A program made the position numbers and the translations under genes. A stretch of 64,000 nt of DNA from an uncultured Clostridia bacterium. Lineage in GTDB: Bacteria > Bacillota > Clostridia > Oscillospirales > Ruminococcaceae. The stretch covers positions 45,752-109,751 of the forward strand of contig CANPXN010000004.1 of assembly GCA_947586185.1 (NCBI GenBank). Direction: 5' to 3'. The notes under the pieces were generated by a model, which was not told where the DNA came from, made no database searches, and was given only the letters and a program-made list of their open reading frames with translations. Positions within the stretch are counted from its first letter, which is position 1. Every line of letters begins with the position of its first letter. Shown in pieces: positions 1-8,952 of this stretch.

Positions 1-1345
1 GCTCTGAAAAAGCATTACCCATTTCACGGGCATAAACGAAATATTCAAAACGCTCTGTAAACGCAGGATCAGATGGTTTTCTCTTTGCAAGAGGAGAATT
101 CTCAACCGGATAATCGTAAATAATAGTAGGCTGGATAAGCTTATCCTCCACGAACTCCTCAAAGAACGCAATAAGTACATGCCCTTTAGTAGCGTTGTCG
201 CCCTCTTCGACTTCAATGCCTTTATTCTTTGCGCATTCCCTTGCCTGCTCATCAGTCGTCCAGTCGTTATAGTCAACGCCTGCATACTTCTTAACTGCTT
301 CAACCATTGTAAGCTTTTCCCAAGGAGCAGTAAGGTCAATCTTCTGACCCTGATATTCAATTACAGAGCTTCCGCAGATCTTTAGAGCAAGAGCTTCATA
401 CATATTTTCAATAAGCTCCATCATACCCTTGTAATCAGTGTATGCCTGGTACATTTCAATAGATGTAAATTCAGGATTATGAGAAGTATCCATACCTTCG
501 TTTCTAAAGATACGACCTACCTCATAAACCTTGTCAAAGCCGCCGACAATAAGTCTTTTTAGATAGAGCTCAGTTTCAATTCTAAGGTACATGTCAATAT
601 CGAGAGCATTGTGATGAGTCTTGAAAGGTCTTGCAGCAGCACCGATCTCCAAAGTATGAAGAACAGGCGTATCAACTTCAATATATCCAAGACCATCAAG
701 ATAATTTCTGATTTCCTTCAAAATAATACTTCTCTTTACAAATGTATCCTTAACACCTGGATTTACAATAAGGTCAACATAGCGCTGTCTATAACGCATA
801 TCCTGATCTTTAAGGCCATGCCACTTTTCAGGGAGCGGTAACAACGACTTTGAAAGAAGCTGTATTTTCTGAGCATGTATAGATATTTCGCCCTTACGAG
901 TTCTAAATACAAAGCCTTCAACGCCTACGATATCACCAATATCCCATTTCTTAAACTCAGCAAATTCTTCCTTGCCTATATCGTTCATTCGCACATAAAT
1001 CTGGATTCTGTCTGAACCGTCACGAACATCAATAAAGTTAGCCTTGCCCATATCTCGCCAGCTCATGATACGACCGGCAATACGGACAATATTCTCCTTA
1101 AACTTATCAAGACCTGCCTTTACAGCTTCCTCATCGTCACCAGCAGCCTCCAGAACAGCTTTTTCATCCTTTTCATACTGAGCCTTTAAGTCAGCATTTT
1201 TTGCTGTAACATCATATTTAGTAATCTCATAAGGATTCCTGTCTGCTGCTTTTAAATCTGCAAGCTTTTCCAGTCTAACCTTCTTCAAAACGTTAATGTC
1301 TTGTTCCTCTGTCTCAACAGGCACATTGTTCATATTTTCACTCAT
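1..1345 (-). CDS. lysS: Lysyl-tRNA synthetase, class II (3' end outside window)
   Basis: Charges tRNA-Lys with lysine in the cytoplasm. The 448 visible codons cover the N-terminal extension, the OB-fold anticodon-binding domain (about residues 60-160) and most of the class II catalytic core. The class II motif 2 segment FRNEGMDTSHNPEFT sits near residue 278 and is diagnostic. The frame runs off the left edge without a stop, and the family is about 490-500 residues, so roughly 50 residues are missing. The ATG at 1345 follows a GGTGGG ribosome binding site. It lies 18 bp after greA on the same strand, so both are probably one transcript, an arrangement seen in other Firmicutes. Identification is secure. 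Confidence 0.95.
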   Translation of the reverse strand, partial: MSENMNNVPVETEEQDINVLKKVRLEKLADLKAADRNPYEITKYDVTAKNADLKAQYEKDEKAVLEAAGDDEEAVKAGLDKFKENIVRIAGRIMSWRDMGKANFIDVRDGSDRIQIYVRMNDIGKEEFAEFKKWDIGDIVGVEGFVFRTRKGEISIHAQKIQLLSKSLLPLPEKWHGLKDQDMRYRQRYVDLIVNPGVKDTFVKRSIILKEIRNYLDGLGYIEVDTPVLHTLEIGAAARPFKTHHNALDIDMYLRIETELYLKRLIVGGFDKVYEVGRIFRNEGMDTSHNPEFTSIEMYQAYTDYKGMMELIENMYEALALKICGSSVIEYQGQKIDLTAPWEKLTMVEAVKKYAGVDYNDWTTDEQARECAKNKGIEVEEGDNATKGHVLIAFFEEFVEDKLIQPTIIYDYPVENSPLAKRKPSDPAFTERFEYFVYAREMGNAFSE

Positions 1346-1363
1346 CAGTTAATCCCACCATTA

Positions 1364-1834
1364 TTACTTAGAAATTTCAATTACTTCAAATTTTAATTCT
1401 CCAACCGGAGCTTCAACAGAAAATACATCTCCAACTTTTTTCTTTAGTGCAGCCTTGCCAATTGGAGATTCATCAGAAATCTTGCCTGCTTTTGCATCGG
1501 TTTCATTTGTGCTGACTATTTGAAGAATCTCTGTTTTATCAGAGCCTACACGCTTCACCTTAATAATTGAACCTATACCGATCTCATCAATTGAAATATT
1601 ATCGTCCTCGACGATCTCAGCATTTTCAATTGTAGCTTCAAGCTGTGCAATTGTGGCTTCCAGGATACCCTGTTCATTTTTAGCTTCATCATATTCAGCA
1701 TTCTCTGACAAGTCACCAAAGCCGCGTGCTTCTTTAAGTTTCTGAGCGACCTCCGCTCTTCTTACAGTTATAAGATACTGTAGCTCATTTTGAAGCTTTT
1801 CAAAGCCCGATCTTGACATTTGCTTTTTTGCCAT
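1364..1834 (-). CDS. greA: Transcription elongation factor GreA
   Basis: Binds RNA polymerase in the secondary channel and stimulates cleavage of backtracked transcripts. The 156 residues match the usual 155-160 length. The N-terminal coiled-coil (about 1-75) contains the typical ARGFGDLSENAEYDEAK segment with the acidic tip residues that reach the active site. The C-terminal FKBP-like domain includes SPIGKALL-like SPIGKAALKKKVGD. The start is preceded by AAGGAG with 9 nt spacing. First gene of a greA-lysS transcript driven by the promoter at 1892-1920. Confidence 0.97.
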   Translation of the reverse strand: MAKKQMSRSGFEKLQNELQYLITVRRAEVAQKLKEARGFGDLSENAEYDEAKNEQGILEATIAQLEATIENAEIVEDDNISIDEIGIGSIIKVKRVGSDKTEILQIVSTNETDAKAGKISDESPIGKAALKKKVGDVFSVEAPVGELKFEVIEISK

Positions 1835-1891
1835 ATCTATATCTCCTTATAATAAATTTTCATATCAATTGAACTTGCGTCCTATCTTATA

Positions 1892-1920
1892 ATTATATAT
1901 GATTAATTTATCTTTGTCAA
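1892..1920 (-). promoter_or_regulatory. Sigma-A type promoter of greA-lysS
   Basis: On the minus strand TTGACA (1915-1920) and TATAAT (1892-1897) are perfect consensus boxes separated by exactly 17 bp, about 55 bp before the greA start. No experimental support. Confidence 0.75.
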
Positions 1921-1962
1921 TGTCAAAGCATAAATTATTTCAATAAATCCCAAATTTTTTGA

Positions 1963-1998
1963 TAAAAAAATAAAGCAGCACCGAAATGCCGCTTTATC
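1963..1998 (-). terminator. Intrinsic terminator of the sugar ABC operon
   Basis: Read on the minus strand, a hairpin (AAAGCGGC/GCTGCTTT with one wobble, 8-nt loop) is followed by seven T residues, 12 bp after the stop of the last permease gene. Confidence 0.8.
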
Positions 1999-2010
1999 AT
2001 ATAAAATATA

Positions 2011-2883
2011 TTATTCCTTTACACCGCCAAGAGCAACGCCCTCAATAATAAATCTTGAAAGAACAAGATAAATAACTATAACCGGAAGGATTGAAAGAGC
2101 GATACCGGCATAGATAACACCATAGTCAGCGATCTTATCGTTTGATTTAAGAGCACTGATCATCATAGGCATTGTAAGCTGATTGAACTTTCTTGATGTA
2201 AGAATCATAGATGGCATATAGAAGTTGTTCCAGTTCTGAACAAAAGCAAATATTGACTGAACAGCAATAGCTGGCTTCATCATTGGGATAGCAATTGTCA
2301 GGAATGTCCTAAATTCGCCGCATCCGTCAATACGTGCCGCCTCAACAATGTCAAGTGGAAACGATGACTTTAGATACTGCCTTATAAAGAACACGATCGC
2401 TGGAGCCTGAATAGCAGGAACAATAAGTGGAATGAATGAGTCATTCAAACCAAGCTTGATCATGAACTGCAAGAAACCAACAGATGTAACCTGCATAGGA
2501 ACCATCATTACAGCAAGTATAAATGTGAATGCTGCTCCTCTGAGCTTAAAGTCGTATACAACAAGACCATAAGCTGTAAGACATGAGAAGAAGATCGACA
2601 GAACTGTTGCACCAATGGCAATAATAGCACTGTTTTTAAAACCTACGAGAGCATCAAATTTATAAAGGCTGTTGGTCATAAGCTCCTTAACATTTCTGAC
2701 GAGCTGATCGCCAGGAATAAAGCTTACTGAACCAATAATATCAACGTGTGAACGAGTTGCGTTAATGATCAATATGTAAATAGGAACAAGACATATCAAT
2801 GTAAGTAAAACGCATACAATAAATATAATTATCGACTTAGTACGAAGCTTAGCAGTATAACTATCTTTTTTAGCAGTACTCAT
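2011..2883 (-). CDS. Carbohydrate ABC transporter permease, MalG/LacG type
   Basis: Inner permease half of a binding-protein-dependent sugar importer of the CUT1 class, in the cytoplasmic membrane. 290 residues with six predicted membrane segments beginning at residues 17-38. The EAA loop with EAARIDGCGEFRTFLTIAIP (about residues 183-202) docks the ATPase. Its first codons overlap the stop of the upstream permease by 4 bp, so the two are translationally coupled. No ATPase gene is in this operon, which is common in Firmicutes where one MsmX-like ATPase serves many importers. Substrate cannot be deduced. Confidence 0.92.
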   Translation of the reverse strand: MSTAKKDSYTAKLRTKSIIIFIVCVLLTLICLVPIYILIINATRSHVDIIGSVSFIPGDQLVRNVKELMTNSLYKFDALVGFKNSAIIAIGATVLSIFFSCLTAYGLVVYDFKLRGAAFTFILAVMMVPMQVTSVGFLQFMIKLGLNDSFIPLIVPAIQAPAIVFFIRQYLKSSFPLDIVEAARIDGCGEFRTFLTIAIPMMKPAIAVQSIFAFVQNWNNFYMPSMILTSRKFNQLTMPMMISALKSNDKIADYGVIYAGIALSILPVIVIYLVLSRFIIEGVALGGVKE

Positions 2884-3911
2884 ATGCCTATACCTCCTAA
2901 ATTGTTCTTAGCCTGTTCCTTAAGCTTTTTCTTCATAGCTTTACGTTCTTTCTTCTTTCTTGCTTCATCTTCGTCACGGTTATAAGCCATGCAGATACTA
3001 CCAAGAATAATCGTAATTATGAAGAGAACAACAGATGCAGCTGCTGAGAAACCGTAGTTTGGCTTTGGCATTTTTTCACGGAAGTGCTCGTAAATAAATA
3101 CTGCAACCGTCTTTGTAAACTGATTTCTCTGTGTACCCTTAATGTAAAGATAAGGGATATCGAACATCTGCAAACCACCAATCATGGAGGTAACCATTGT
3201 ATAAATCAAGATAGGGCGGAGAAGCGGAAGAGTGATCTTTCTAAATATCTGACCGCTGCTTGCACCATCAATGTTTGCAGCTTCAAAGAGTGACGGATTA
3301 AGACCCATAATACCTGACATAAGCATGATCATAGTATTACCGAACCACATCCAGCACTGAATAAACATTATCATGCCTCTTGACTGCGCAACACCCGTAA
3401 CAAACTGGATTGGTTCTTTTATAACTCCCCAATCAAGGAGCATATGGTTGATAGGACCATATTTGGATTCTGCGAACAGTGAAAGATAAAGAGCTGCAAC
3501 TGAAGCAGCCGTAATAATGTTAGGCATGTACATTACTACTTTAAAGAATCCTTTACCTCTGATCTTTAGCTTAGCATCTGTGAACCAAGCAGCAAGCAGA
3601 AGAGAAATAAGGATCTGTGGAACGAAGTTACCTATCCAGACAATCAAGGTGTTTATGAGTGTCTGAACAAATGTCTCATGAATTGCCTTACCGGTTCGGC
3701 CCATACCATCACCGAAAAGCAAAGCATTAAAGTTATCCAAGCCGACAAAATCGTCAGCTTTAGCACCATTGCCGTAAAAACTCAATATAAATGTGTTAAT
3801 AAGAGGCCATAGCTGGAAGAAAAAGTAAACCAAGAAAAAAGGAAGGATAAAAATATAGCCGTATTTAGCATAACTAATTGAACGGATATTTCTTTGTGCA
3901 GCAGATGCCAT
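2880..3911 (-). CDS. Carbohydrate ABC transporter permease, MalF/LacF type
   Basis: Partner permease of the MalG-like gene. About 343 residues, with membrane segments from residue 20 on and the EAA loop EAANIDGASSGQIFRKITLP in the second half. I chose the ATG at 3911 rather than the GTG three codons upstream, because AGAGGTG lies at the right distance from it. The C-terminus is a highly charged tail (DEDEARKKKERKAMKKK), longer than usual. Lies between the binding protein gene and malG-like gene, all on the minus strand. Confidence 0.9.
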   Translation of the reverse strand: MASAAQRNIRSISYAKYGYIFILPFFLVYFFFQLWPLINTFILSFYGNGAKADDFVGLDNFNALLFGDGMGRTGKAIHETFVQTLINTLIVWIGNFVPQILISLLLAAWFTDAKLKIRGKGFFKVVMYMPNIITAASVAALYLSLFAESKYGPINHMLLDWGVIKEPIQFVTGVAQSRGMIMFIQCWMWFGNTMIMLMSGIMGLNPSLFEAANIDGASSGQIFRKITLPLLRPILIYTMVTSMIGGLQMFDIPYLYIKGTQRNQFTKTVAVFIYEHFREKMPKPNYGFSAAASVVLFIITIILGSICMAYNRDEDEARKKKERKAMKKKLKEQAKNNLGGIGI

Positions 3912-4009
3912 CAAATACACCTCTCTCTAAGAAATCAGATTAATAATACATGTATACGGGATGGTCGCCCATCCCGTAACACGCACAAAATAAAACAAAT
4001 AAATTTTAA

Positions 4010-5455
4010 TTAGTCAACTGTGATATCTGTTACAGATTCAGCAACCTTATTCTTGAATGCATCAATGCAAGCTTCTTCAGAATCTGTCTTACCGTTGCAG
4101 TAGTCGTTTACTGCATCCATGAATGCCTGCTTGATTGTAGCATCATATGGAGTGATAAGTCCGTTGAGGTTGATAGCCTTAGCTGATTCGTGAAGAACTG
4201 CGAACTGATCCTGACCACCGAGAAGAGCGTTCTTGTTAGAACCTTCGTCAACGATGCTCTGCATTACGTTCATGTTGTTTACGTAGTCAGGCTTAGCAAG
4301 TGCATATTCCTTCATTGAAGCTTCGTCTACTGTCATGTAGTTGATGAAGCTTGCTGCGAGATCTGCGTTATCTGTCTTAGGTGATACGCACATCCAAGTA
4401 CCGCCCCAGTAGTATGGTGTAGGACCCTGGCAAACATTCCACTTACCATATGTCTTACCGCCTTCGCCGCCGGCAGCTGTTTCGAGGATTGAAACGCCGA
4501 AGCCCCATGTTGATACGAAGTAACCCATTGTATCATCTGTCTGACCTGCAGCCTTCCATTCGTCTGTCCACTGGTTGAGCTTTGTTACATAGCCGTTATC
4601 CATCATGTTCTTAGAGAGCTTGATGAACTGTGAGCATGAATCATCAATTGCAAGAGCGCCGTCTACAACCCAAGCCTGTGTTCTGTTAGCAGCAAATGCC
4701 TGCCAGATACCGCCGAGTGTTGTTGTAAGAGCTGTCTTCTTGCCAGAAGCATCGTAAACTTCCTTAGCTGTAGCCTGGAACTTATCCCAGTCAGAAACCT
4801 TAGCCTGCATATCTTCAGGTGACTTAACACCGAGGTATGTATCAGCGAGGTCTGTTCTGTAGCACCAGCCACCAGGAGCAGCCTGCCATGAAACGCCCTT
4901 GATAACGCCGTCTGTTGACTTACCAATTTCCATTGTGTAAGCATACTGACCAGCAAAATCCTCTTCCTTGAAGCCAAGGTCTGTCAGAGGAGCTGTTGCT
5001 TCATTGTCGTTAATGTACTTAAGAGCCCAGTCAGCTTCAACCATGAACATATCAAGGTCTTTGCCGCCGAGGAAGTACTGATCATAGTTAGCAGAAGCTT
5101 CGCCGCCGCCTACTGAGAAGTTAACTACGTTAACCTGGCTCTTGTCAACGCCTGCAGCCTTTTCCCACATTGGAAGCATAACATCAAGGTCATCAGGTGT
5201 CCATGTAAGAACTGTCATCTTGTCGCCGCCAGTCTTGAGTGAACCAGAATATGTGAATTCACCGCTATCGCTGCTTTCATCAGAAGAAGCGTCTGAAGAA
5301 TCAGCTGATGATGAATCAGCAGATGAAGACTCAGCTGAGCTCTCTGAAGATGATGATGAAGATGATGAACTGCTGCTGTCGCCGCAGCCAACAAATGCTG
5401 TTGCTGAGATTGCAAGTGTTGCAACCAAAGCTAAAGTTTTCTTAAGTTTGTTCAT
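4010..5455 (-). CDS. Extracellular solute-binding lipoprotein of the sugar ABC importer
   Basis: Lipid-anchored receptor that captures a carbohydrate and delivers it to the two downstream permeases. 481 residues. The N-terminus has a lipoprotein signal with lipobox TAFVGC and cysteine near residue 24. A serine/aspartate/glutamate-rich linker of about 45 residues follows, typical of Ruminococcus surface lipoproteins. The rest has the family-1 solute-binding fold (for example GYFVSTWGFGVSIL and a tryptophan-rich binding cleft). The start follows TAAGGAGG. Shadow frames here are antisense artefacts of the low-complexity linker. Ligand unknown. Confidence 0.9.
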   Translation of the reverse strand: MNKLKKTLALVATLAISATAFVGCGDSSSSSSSSSSSESSAESSSADSSSADSSDASSDESSDSGEFTYSGSLKTGGDKMTVLTWTPDDLDVMLPMWEKAAGVDKSQVNVVNFSVGGGEASANYDQYFLGGKDLDMFMVEADWALKYINDNEATAPLTDLGFKEEDFAGQYAYTMEIGKSTDGVIKGVSWQAAPGGWCYRTDLADTYLGVKSPEDMQAKVSDWDKFQATAKEVYDASGKKTALTTTLGGIWQAFAANRTQAWVVDGALAIDDSCSQFIKLSKNMMDNGYVTKLNQWTDEWKAAGQTDDTMGYFVSTWGFGVSILETAAGGEGGKTYGKWNVCQGPTPYYWGGTWMCVSPKTDNADLAASFINYMTVDEASMKEYALAKPDYVNNMNVMQSIVDEGSNKNALLGGQDQFAVLHESAKAINLNGLITPYDATIKQAFMDAVNDYCNGKTDSEEACIDAFKNKVAESVTDITVD

Positions 5456-5522
5456 TGTAATTTTCCTCCTTAATAATTATATTATATTTTAATATGTAAA
5501 ATATAATAATCCTGTGTAGTTT

Positions 5523-5548
5523 TACCGTATCATAATTTGCATACGGTA
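5523..5548. promoter_or_regulatory. 8-bp inverted repeat at the lacI stop / binding-protein leader
   Basis: TACCGTAT and ATACGGTA flank a 10-nt spacer and overlap the TGA stop of the LacI-type gene. No T tract follows on either strand, so it is not a plain terminator. It could be an RNA stem that sets different mRNA levels for regulator and binding protein, or a protein site. An AT-rich TATAAT-like box downstream (about 5474-5482) might start a separate transcript. Confidence 0.5.
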
Positions 5549-6540
5549 CCGCCCTCAAGCAGCATCCCGCTGATTATAAGCTGACGGTTTTCAGCGCTTA
5601 CCTCTTCCTTTCGGATAAGCTTTACAAGAAGCTGAGCGGCTCTTCGCCCGATCTCGCTTGTGTTCTGTCTGATAGTAGTAAGACACGGCTTCATCATCTG
5701 TGTCATTTTTATACCGTCATAGCCCACAATTGAAATGTCTCCGGGAATCTTGAGTCCTGCTTCATCTATTGCATTCATAGCGCCCACTGACGAAAAGTCA
5801 TCAGGAAGTATGATGCAGGTCGGCGGGTCATAAAGCTTCAGCATTTCTGCTGTGATCATTTCCACGCCTACAGCGTCCAGATAACGAGCCTGCTTCAGAT
5901 AATCAGGTTCAACCTGAAGACCAAGCCTCTTCATTGTGTCAAGGTATGAATTAAGTCTCGTAGTTGTAACCTGCGAACTTTCTCCATAGATAAACGCAAT
6001 TTTTTTATGCCCGCATTTATATGCATACTCAACAATCTGTCGTATGCCGCTTATGTTGTCCGATGAAACGGAATAGTTATTATCCGATATGTAGTCAATT
6101 GAAACTGTCGGAATATCGCTGTCAATCAGCTCAATAACTTCCTTATCATAAAAATCAACACAAGCAACGAGCACGCCGTCTACTCGCCTGTACATGCAAT
6201 GCTCATAGTAGGACATTACATTATTGCCAATCTGACCGCAGATAAACGTTATATCATAACCAAGCTCCTTTGCCTCAGTTCTGAAGCTTTCAAGCACTGA
6301 CGAAAAATAACTGTGAGTAAGACCACTTTCCGCCTTATCATCAAGCAAGACACCGATATTGTATGTCCTGTTTGTTTTTAGGGAACGAGCCTGAGCATTT
6401 GGCATGTAACCCATTCTCTTAGCAGTATCACACACAAGCTGTTTTGTAGCCTTGCTGACATCACTGTGGTTATTTAACGCTTTACTGACGGTTGCGATTG
6501 ACACACCGCATTCCTCTGCGATATTTTTAATTGATACCAT
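5530..6540 (-). CDS. LacI-family transcriptional regulator
   Basis: DNA-binding repressor expected to control the adjacent sugar importer. It has an N-terminal helix-turn-helix (IKNIAEECGVSIATVSKALN, residues 3-22), then the hinge and a periplasmic-binding-like sensor domain ending at residue 336. The frame extends 40 codons further upstream, but the ATG at 6540 is the start: GAGGG lies 7-8 nt before it and the helix-turn-helix begins immediately. A LacI-type palindrome lies 72 bp upstream, so autoregulation is likely. It is followed by the binding protein and two permeases on the same strand. Confidence 0.93.
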   Translation of the reverse strand: MVSIKNIAEECGVSIATVSKALNNHSDVSKATKQLVCDTAKRMGYMPNAQARSLKTNRTYNIGVLLDDKAESGLTHSYFSSVLESFRTEAKELGYDITFICGQIGNNVMSYYEHCMYRRVDGVLVACVDFYDKEVIELIDSDIPTVSIDYISDNNYSVSSDNISGIRQIVEYAYKCGHKKIAFIYGESSQVTTTRLNSYLDTMKRLGLQVEPDYLKQARYLDAVGVEMITAEMLKLYDPPTCIILPDDFSSVGAMNAIDEAGLKIPGDISIVGYDGIKMTQMMKPCLTTIRQNTSEIGRRAAQLLVKLIRKEEVSAENRQLIISGMLLEGGTVCKL

Positions 6541-6611
6541 TACCGCACCCTCAATACAGCATACAGATTTAACCGGTAGCGCCGGTTCTGCAAGTAAATT
6601 TGGCAAAATAC

Positions 6612-6625
6612 ACGAACGCTTTCGT
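6612..6625. promoter_or_regulatory. Probable LacI-family operator
   Basis: ACGAACGCTTTCGT is a 14-bp palindrome with one mismatch and the central CG pair typical of LacI/GalR operators. It lies 72 bp before the start of the LacI-type gene in an otherwise AT-rich region. Inference: the regulator binds here. Confidence 0.6.
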
Positions 6626-6904
6626 ATCATTAATATACAATACTTACAAAAAAAAGTCAATGCTTAACACTATTCTTTAATACTTTTTTAGCACTTTGAA
6701 CAATTATTTTTTCACAGTTTTGTTTGTTTTAACGAAAAAAAGCACTTAATTTTAACTTTATTACAAAACGGTTAAAAGTCTTCATATGATATATTATACT
6801 AATTTCCAAAGAATTTTTGTTCGTTTTATACATTATTCGAGTAAATTTGCCAATTTAATTTAACAATTTTTGCCCATTTCCAACAATCATTCATAATAGT
6901 TCAT

Positions 6905-7663
6905 TTATTTTACATATATATAAGGTCTGATTTCAACAAGCTTTTCCGGCGTAACGCCATCAGCATACAGAAGTTCAAGGTCATTCTGAAAATACTTTAT
7001 AGTATTTCTCAGCTCAACTATATTTTCTGCTGTTTGTCTGTCAATGCCAGGAAGCAGCATAAACTCCTCAACCGTTGCCATGTTTATATTCAGAACAGGG
7101 ATCTCACCAGTCACAGTCTCTGTTTCAGGCTCGTTCCATTGTTCTTCAAAGACGTCAGTCTCTGTTTCTGCAATGCTCGTCTCTGTATAAGTATATTCAG
7201 GATCACGTCCGATATAGCCATCTGTGTAAATATAATTTCTGACGGAGAGAAAAATCTGCTCTCCGATGCCTTTGACGTTCATCAGCTCTTCAATTGTTGC
7301 GAATCCGCCGCTTATCTCCCTGTACTCAATAATTGCTGCCGCAAGGACTTCTCCTATACCATCAAGCTGCATAAGCTCTTCGGCGTCAGCCGTGTTTATA
7401 TTTATCCATAATGGAGCAGTGCTTTCTGTTTCAGCTACTGTGGTAACTGTAGATTCAGCCGTTTCAGTTTCCGACTTCTTACTTGTTTCCGCAGTGGTTT
7501 TGCTTGAACGCTCCTCTGTCTCAGAAACACTTTCAGTATCAGATACAGAAAAGCCCTTCATAGCAGGTTTTTCCGACGGATTACTTTTAGATATAAGCGC
7601 AAACCCAATGGCAGAAACTGACAAAACAAATACGGCAAAATAGATAATTACTTGTTTCTTCAT
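6905..7663 (-). CDS. Membrane-anchored protein with two ComEA-type helix-hairpin-helix domains
   Basis: 252 residues. A single N-terminal membrane segment (residues 5-24) is followed by a Ser/Thr/Glu-rich stalk (about 30-80). Then come two helix-hairpin-helix modules: residues about 82-148 (ININTADAEELMQLDGIGE... VKGIGEQ) and about 190-250 (LNINMATVEEFMLLPGID). ComEA uses one such module to bind double-stranded DNA outside the cell during uptake. Here the module is doubled and the usual SLBB domain is absent. A role in DNA binding at the cell surface is an inference, since no other competence gene is nearby. The second module carries GID instead of GIG and may bind DNA less well. Confidence 0.8.
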   Translation of the reverse strand: MKKQVIIYFAVFVLSVSAIGFALISKSNPSEKPAMKGFSVSDTESVSETEERSSKTTAETSKKSETETAESTVTTVAETESTAPLWININTADAEELMQLDGIGEVLAAAIIEYREISGGFATIEELMNVKGIGEQIFLSVRNYIYTDGYIGRDPEYTYTETSIAETETDVFEEQWNEPETETVTGEIPVLNINMATVEEFMLLPGIDRQTAENIVELRNTIKYFQNDLELLYADGVTPEKLVEIRPYIYVK

Positions 7664-7860
7664 CGTTCATTTCCGACATAATTCGACATTTTTTGGACAG
7701 CACACTGCCAGATTGCAGGAACTGTCTGCTTGCTTATAATTATAGCATATATATAATAAACTTTTCAATACATTGGAAAAATTTATTCCATTATTTTTAT
7801 GCAAGGAAACAAAATAATGCTTAGTATAAATAAAATAGCGTACATTATATTAAAAATTCG

Positions 7861-7889
7861 CCCCGTTTTCATTTAGAAACGGGGCTTTT
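7861..7889 (+). terminator. GC-rich hairpin followed by CTTTT
   Basis: CCCCGTTT and AAACGGGG pair perfectly around an 8-nt loop, followed by CTTTT on the plus strand and GAATTTTT on the minus strand. Either direction could terminate. On the minus strand it would be a second barrier after the aquaporin gene. On the plus strand no gene precedes it. Confidence 0.6.
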
Positions 7890-7965
7890 CCGTGTTACTT
7901 TATTTCATTCATTCGTTTTTATCTGCCGAAAGAATGAAGTTAGTATAAATTAACAGTCCTTATTT

Positions 7966-8065
7966 ATAGATTAGGCAAGTGAAGCTTGCCAAAATCTATT
8001 TGTACCCGAGGGTACTTTCTTCGGTCGCCTATTTTACAGTTGTCACCTATGATGACGAGTAAAAT
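7966..8065. repeat. Three consecutive hairpins, candidate structured RNA or repeat
   Basis: Hairpin A at 7966-7999 has GGCAAG/CTTGCC capped by a short loop and an outer AGATT/AATCT stem. Hairpin B at 8002-8015 is GTACC/GGTAC. Hairpin C at 8031-8065 has ATTTTAC/GTAAAAT outside GTCA/TGAC. No coding frame covers them. Confidence 0.4.
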
Positions 8066-8087
8066 GGCAATTAAATAAAATTTTGCT

Positions 8088-8118
8088 CCAACCAATTTAA
8101 AATGGTCTAATTGGTTGG
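8088..8118 (-). terminator. Intrinsic terminator of the aquaporin gene
   Basis: CCAACCAATT and AATTGGTTGG form a perfect 10-bp stem with an 11-nt loop directly after the stop codon. The minus strand continues with a T-rich AGCAAAATTTTATTT. Confidence 0.75.
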
Positions 8119-8125
8119 ATAATAA

Positions 8126-8830
8126 TTACTTCTTACTGCTTTCAAGGAATTTGTAAGTTACTGCTGCCAGTGCAGCACCTACAAAAGGTCCAACGATAAA
8201 TACCCAAACACAGGATATCGGATCTGAATTGCCGTTTATTGCAGCAGCGATAGCAGGTCCGATACTTCTTGCAGGATTTACTGATGTACCTGTAAGACCG
8301 ATACCAAGAATATGAACAAGAGTCAGTGTAAGACCGATAATAAGACCTCCGAATGAACCATGTCCGCCCTTTTTCGAGGTTACACCAAGGATCGTAAGAA
8401 CAAATGCAAATGTAAGAATGATCTCAACAAGTATTCCTGCTGCGGCGCTGTCATTTACGCCTGCAAGACCGTTTGAACCGAATCCTCCGGTCAGGTCTTT
8501 CACATCTCCAAGCTCAAAAACAGCGGCCAGTATTCCTGCTCCGGCAAACGCTCCAAGGCACTGTGAAATAACATAGCCTATAAAATCAGTTACTGTCATT
8601 CCACCGCTGATAAGCACTCCAAGCGAAACGGCAGGATTAATATGACATCCCGAAATATTTCCGACGCAATATGCCATACCCACAATTACAAGGCCAAATG
8701 CCAATGCTGTAAGAATATATCCGCATCCGTTTTCAGCGCTGCAACCAACAAGCATTGCTGTTCCGCATCCGAATATTACCAGCACAGCTGTGCCGATAAA
8801 CTCAGCAATGTACTTTTTTATTGATTCCAT
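8126..8830 (-). CDS. aqpZ: Aquaporin (MIP family channel)
   Basis: Membrane channel for water and possibly small neutral solutes. 234 residues, the usual size of bacterial AqpZ. It has six membrane helices and the two half-helix signatures HINPAVSLG (NPA at residues 65-67) and SVNPARSIGPA (about 186-196). The Arg after the second NPA is retained. The SIGPA ending fits water-selective channels better than glycerol facilitators, which usually have NPARD. Monocistronic, with its own terminator. Water versus glycerol specificity is uncertain. Confidence 0.92.
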   Translation of the reverse strand: MESIKKYIAEFIGTAVLVIFGCGTAMLVGCSAENGCGYILTALAFGLVIVGMAYCVGNISGCHINPAVSLGVLISGGMTVTDFIGYVISQCLGAFAGAGILAAVFELGDVKDLTGGFGSNGLAGVNDSAAAGILVEIILTFAFVLTILGVTSKKGGHGSFGGLIIGLTLTLVHILGIGLTGTSVNPARSIGPAIAAAINGNSDPISCVWVFIVGPFVGAALAAVTYKFLESSKK

Positions 8831-8952
8831 TTAATCTCCTCCGATAAATATTTATACAAGAGGACTGTTAATTTTTACACCACTACATTATACCATATCA
8901 GACTTATTTTGACAAGTTTTTCACCATAGATTTCCATATATTCAATACACCG

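Larger units (their letters stand above)
7664..8125. other. Non-coding interval rich in hairpins
   Basis: 462 bp with no credible gene. It holds a CCCCGTTT/AAACGGGG hairpin with a T run (7861-7889), a run of three further hairpins (7966-8065, listed separately) and the aquaporin terminator (8088-8118). Confidence 0.6.

Noticed and set aside
5142..5492. 116-codon plus-strand frame opposite the solute-binding protein gene
   Set aside because: Antisense of the serine/aspartate-rich linker and signal region of the binding lipoprotein. Low complexity, no ribosome binding site.
6905..7663. Complete natural competence locus
   Set aside because: Only ComEA-like helix-hairpin-helix modules are present. 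No ComEC, ComFA or pilus genes nearby.
7966..8065. CRISPR array
   Set aside because: The three hairpins differ in sequence and there are no equal direct repeats with unique spacers. No cas genes are in the window.
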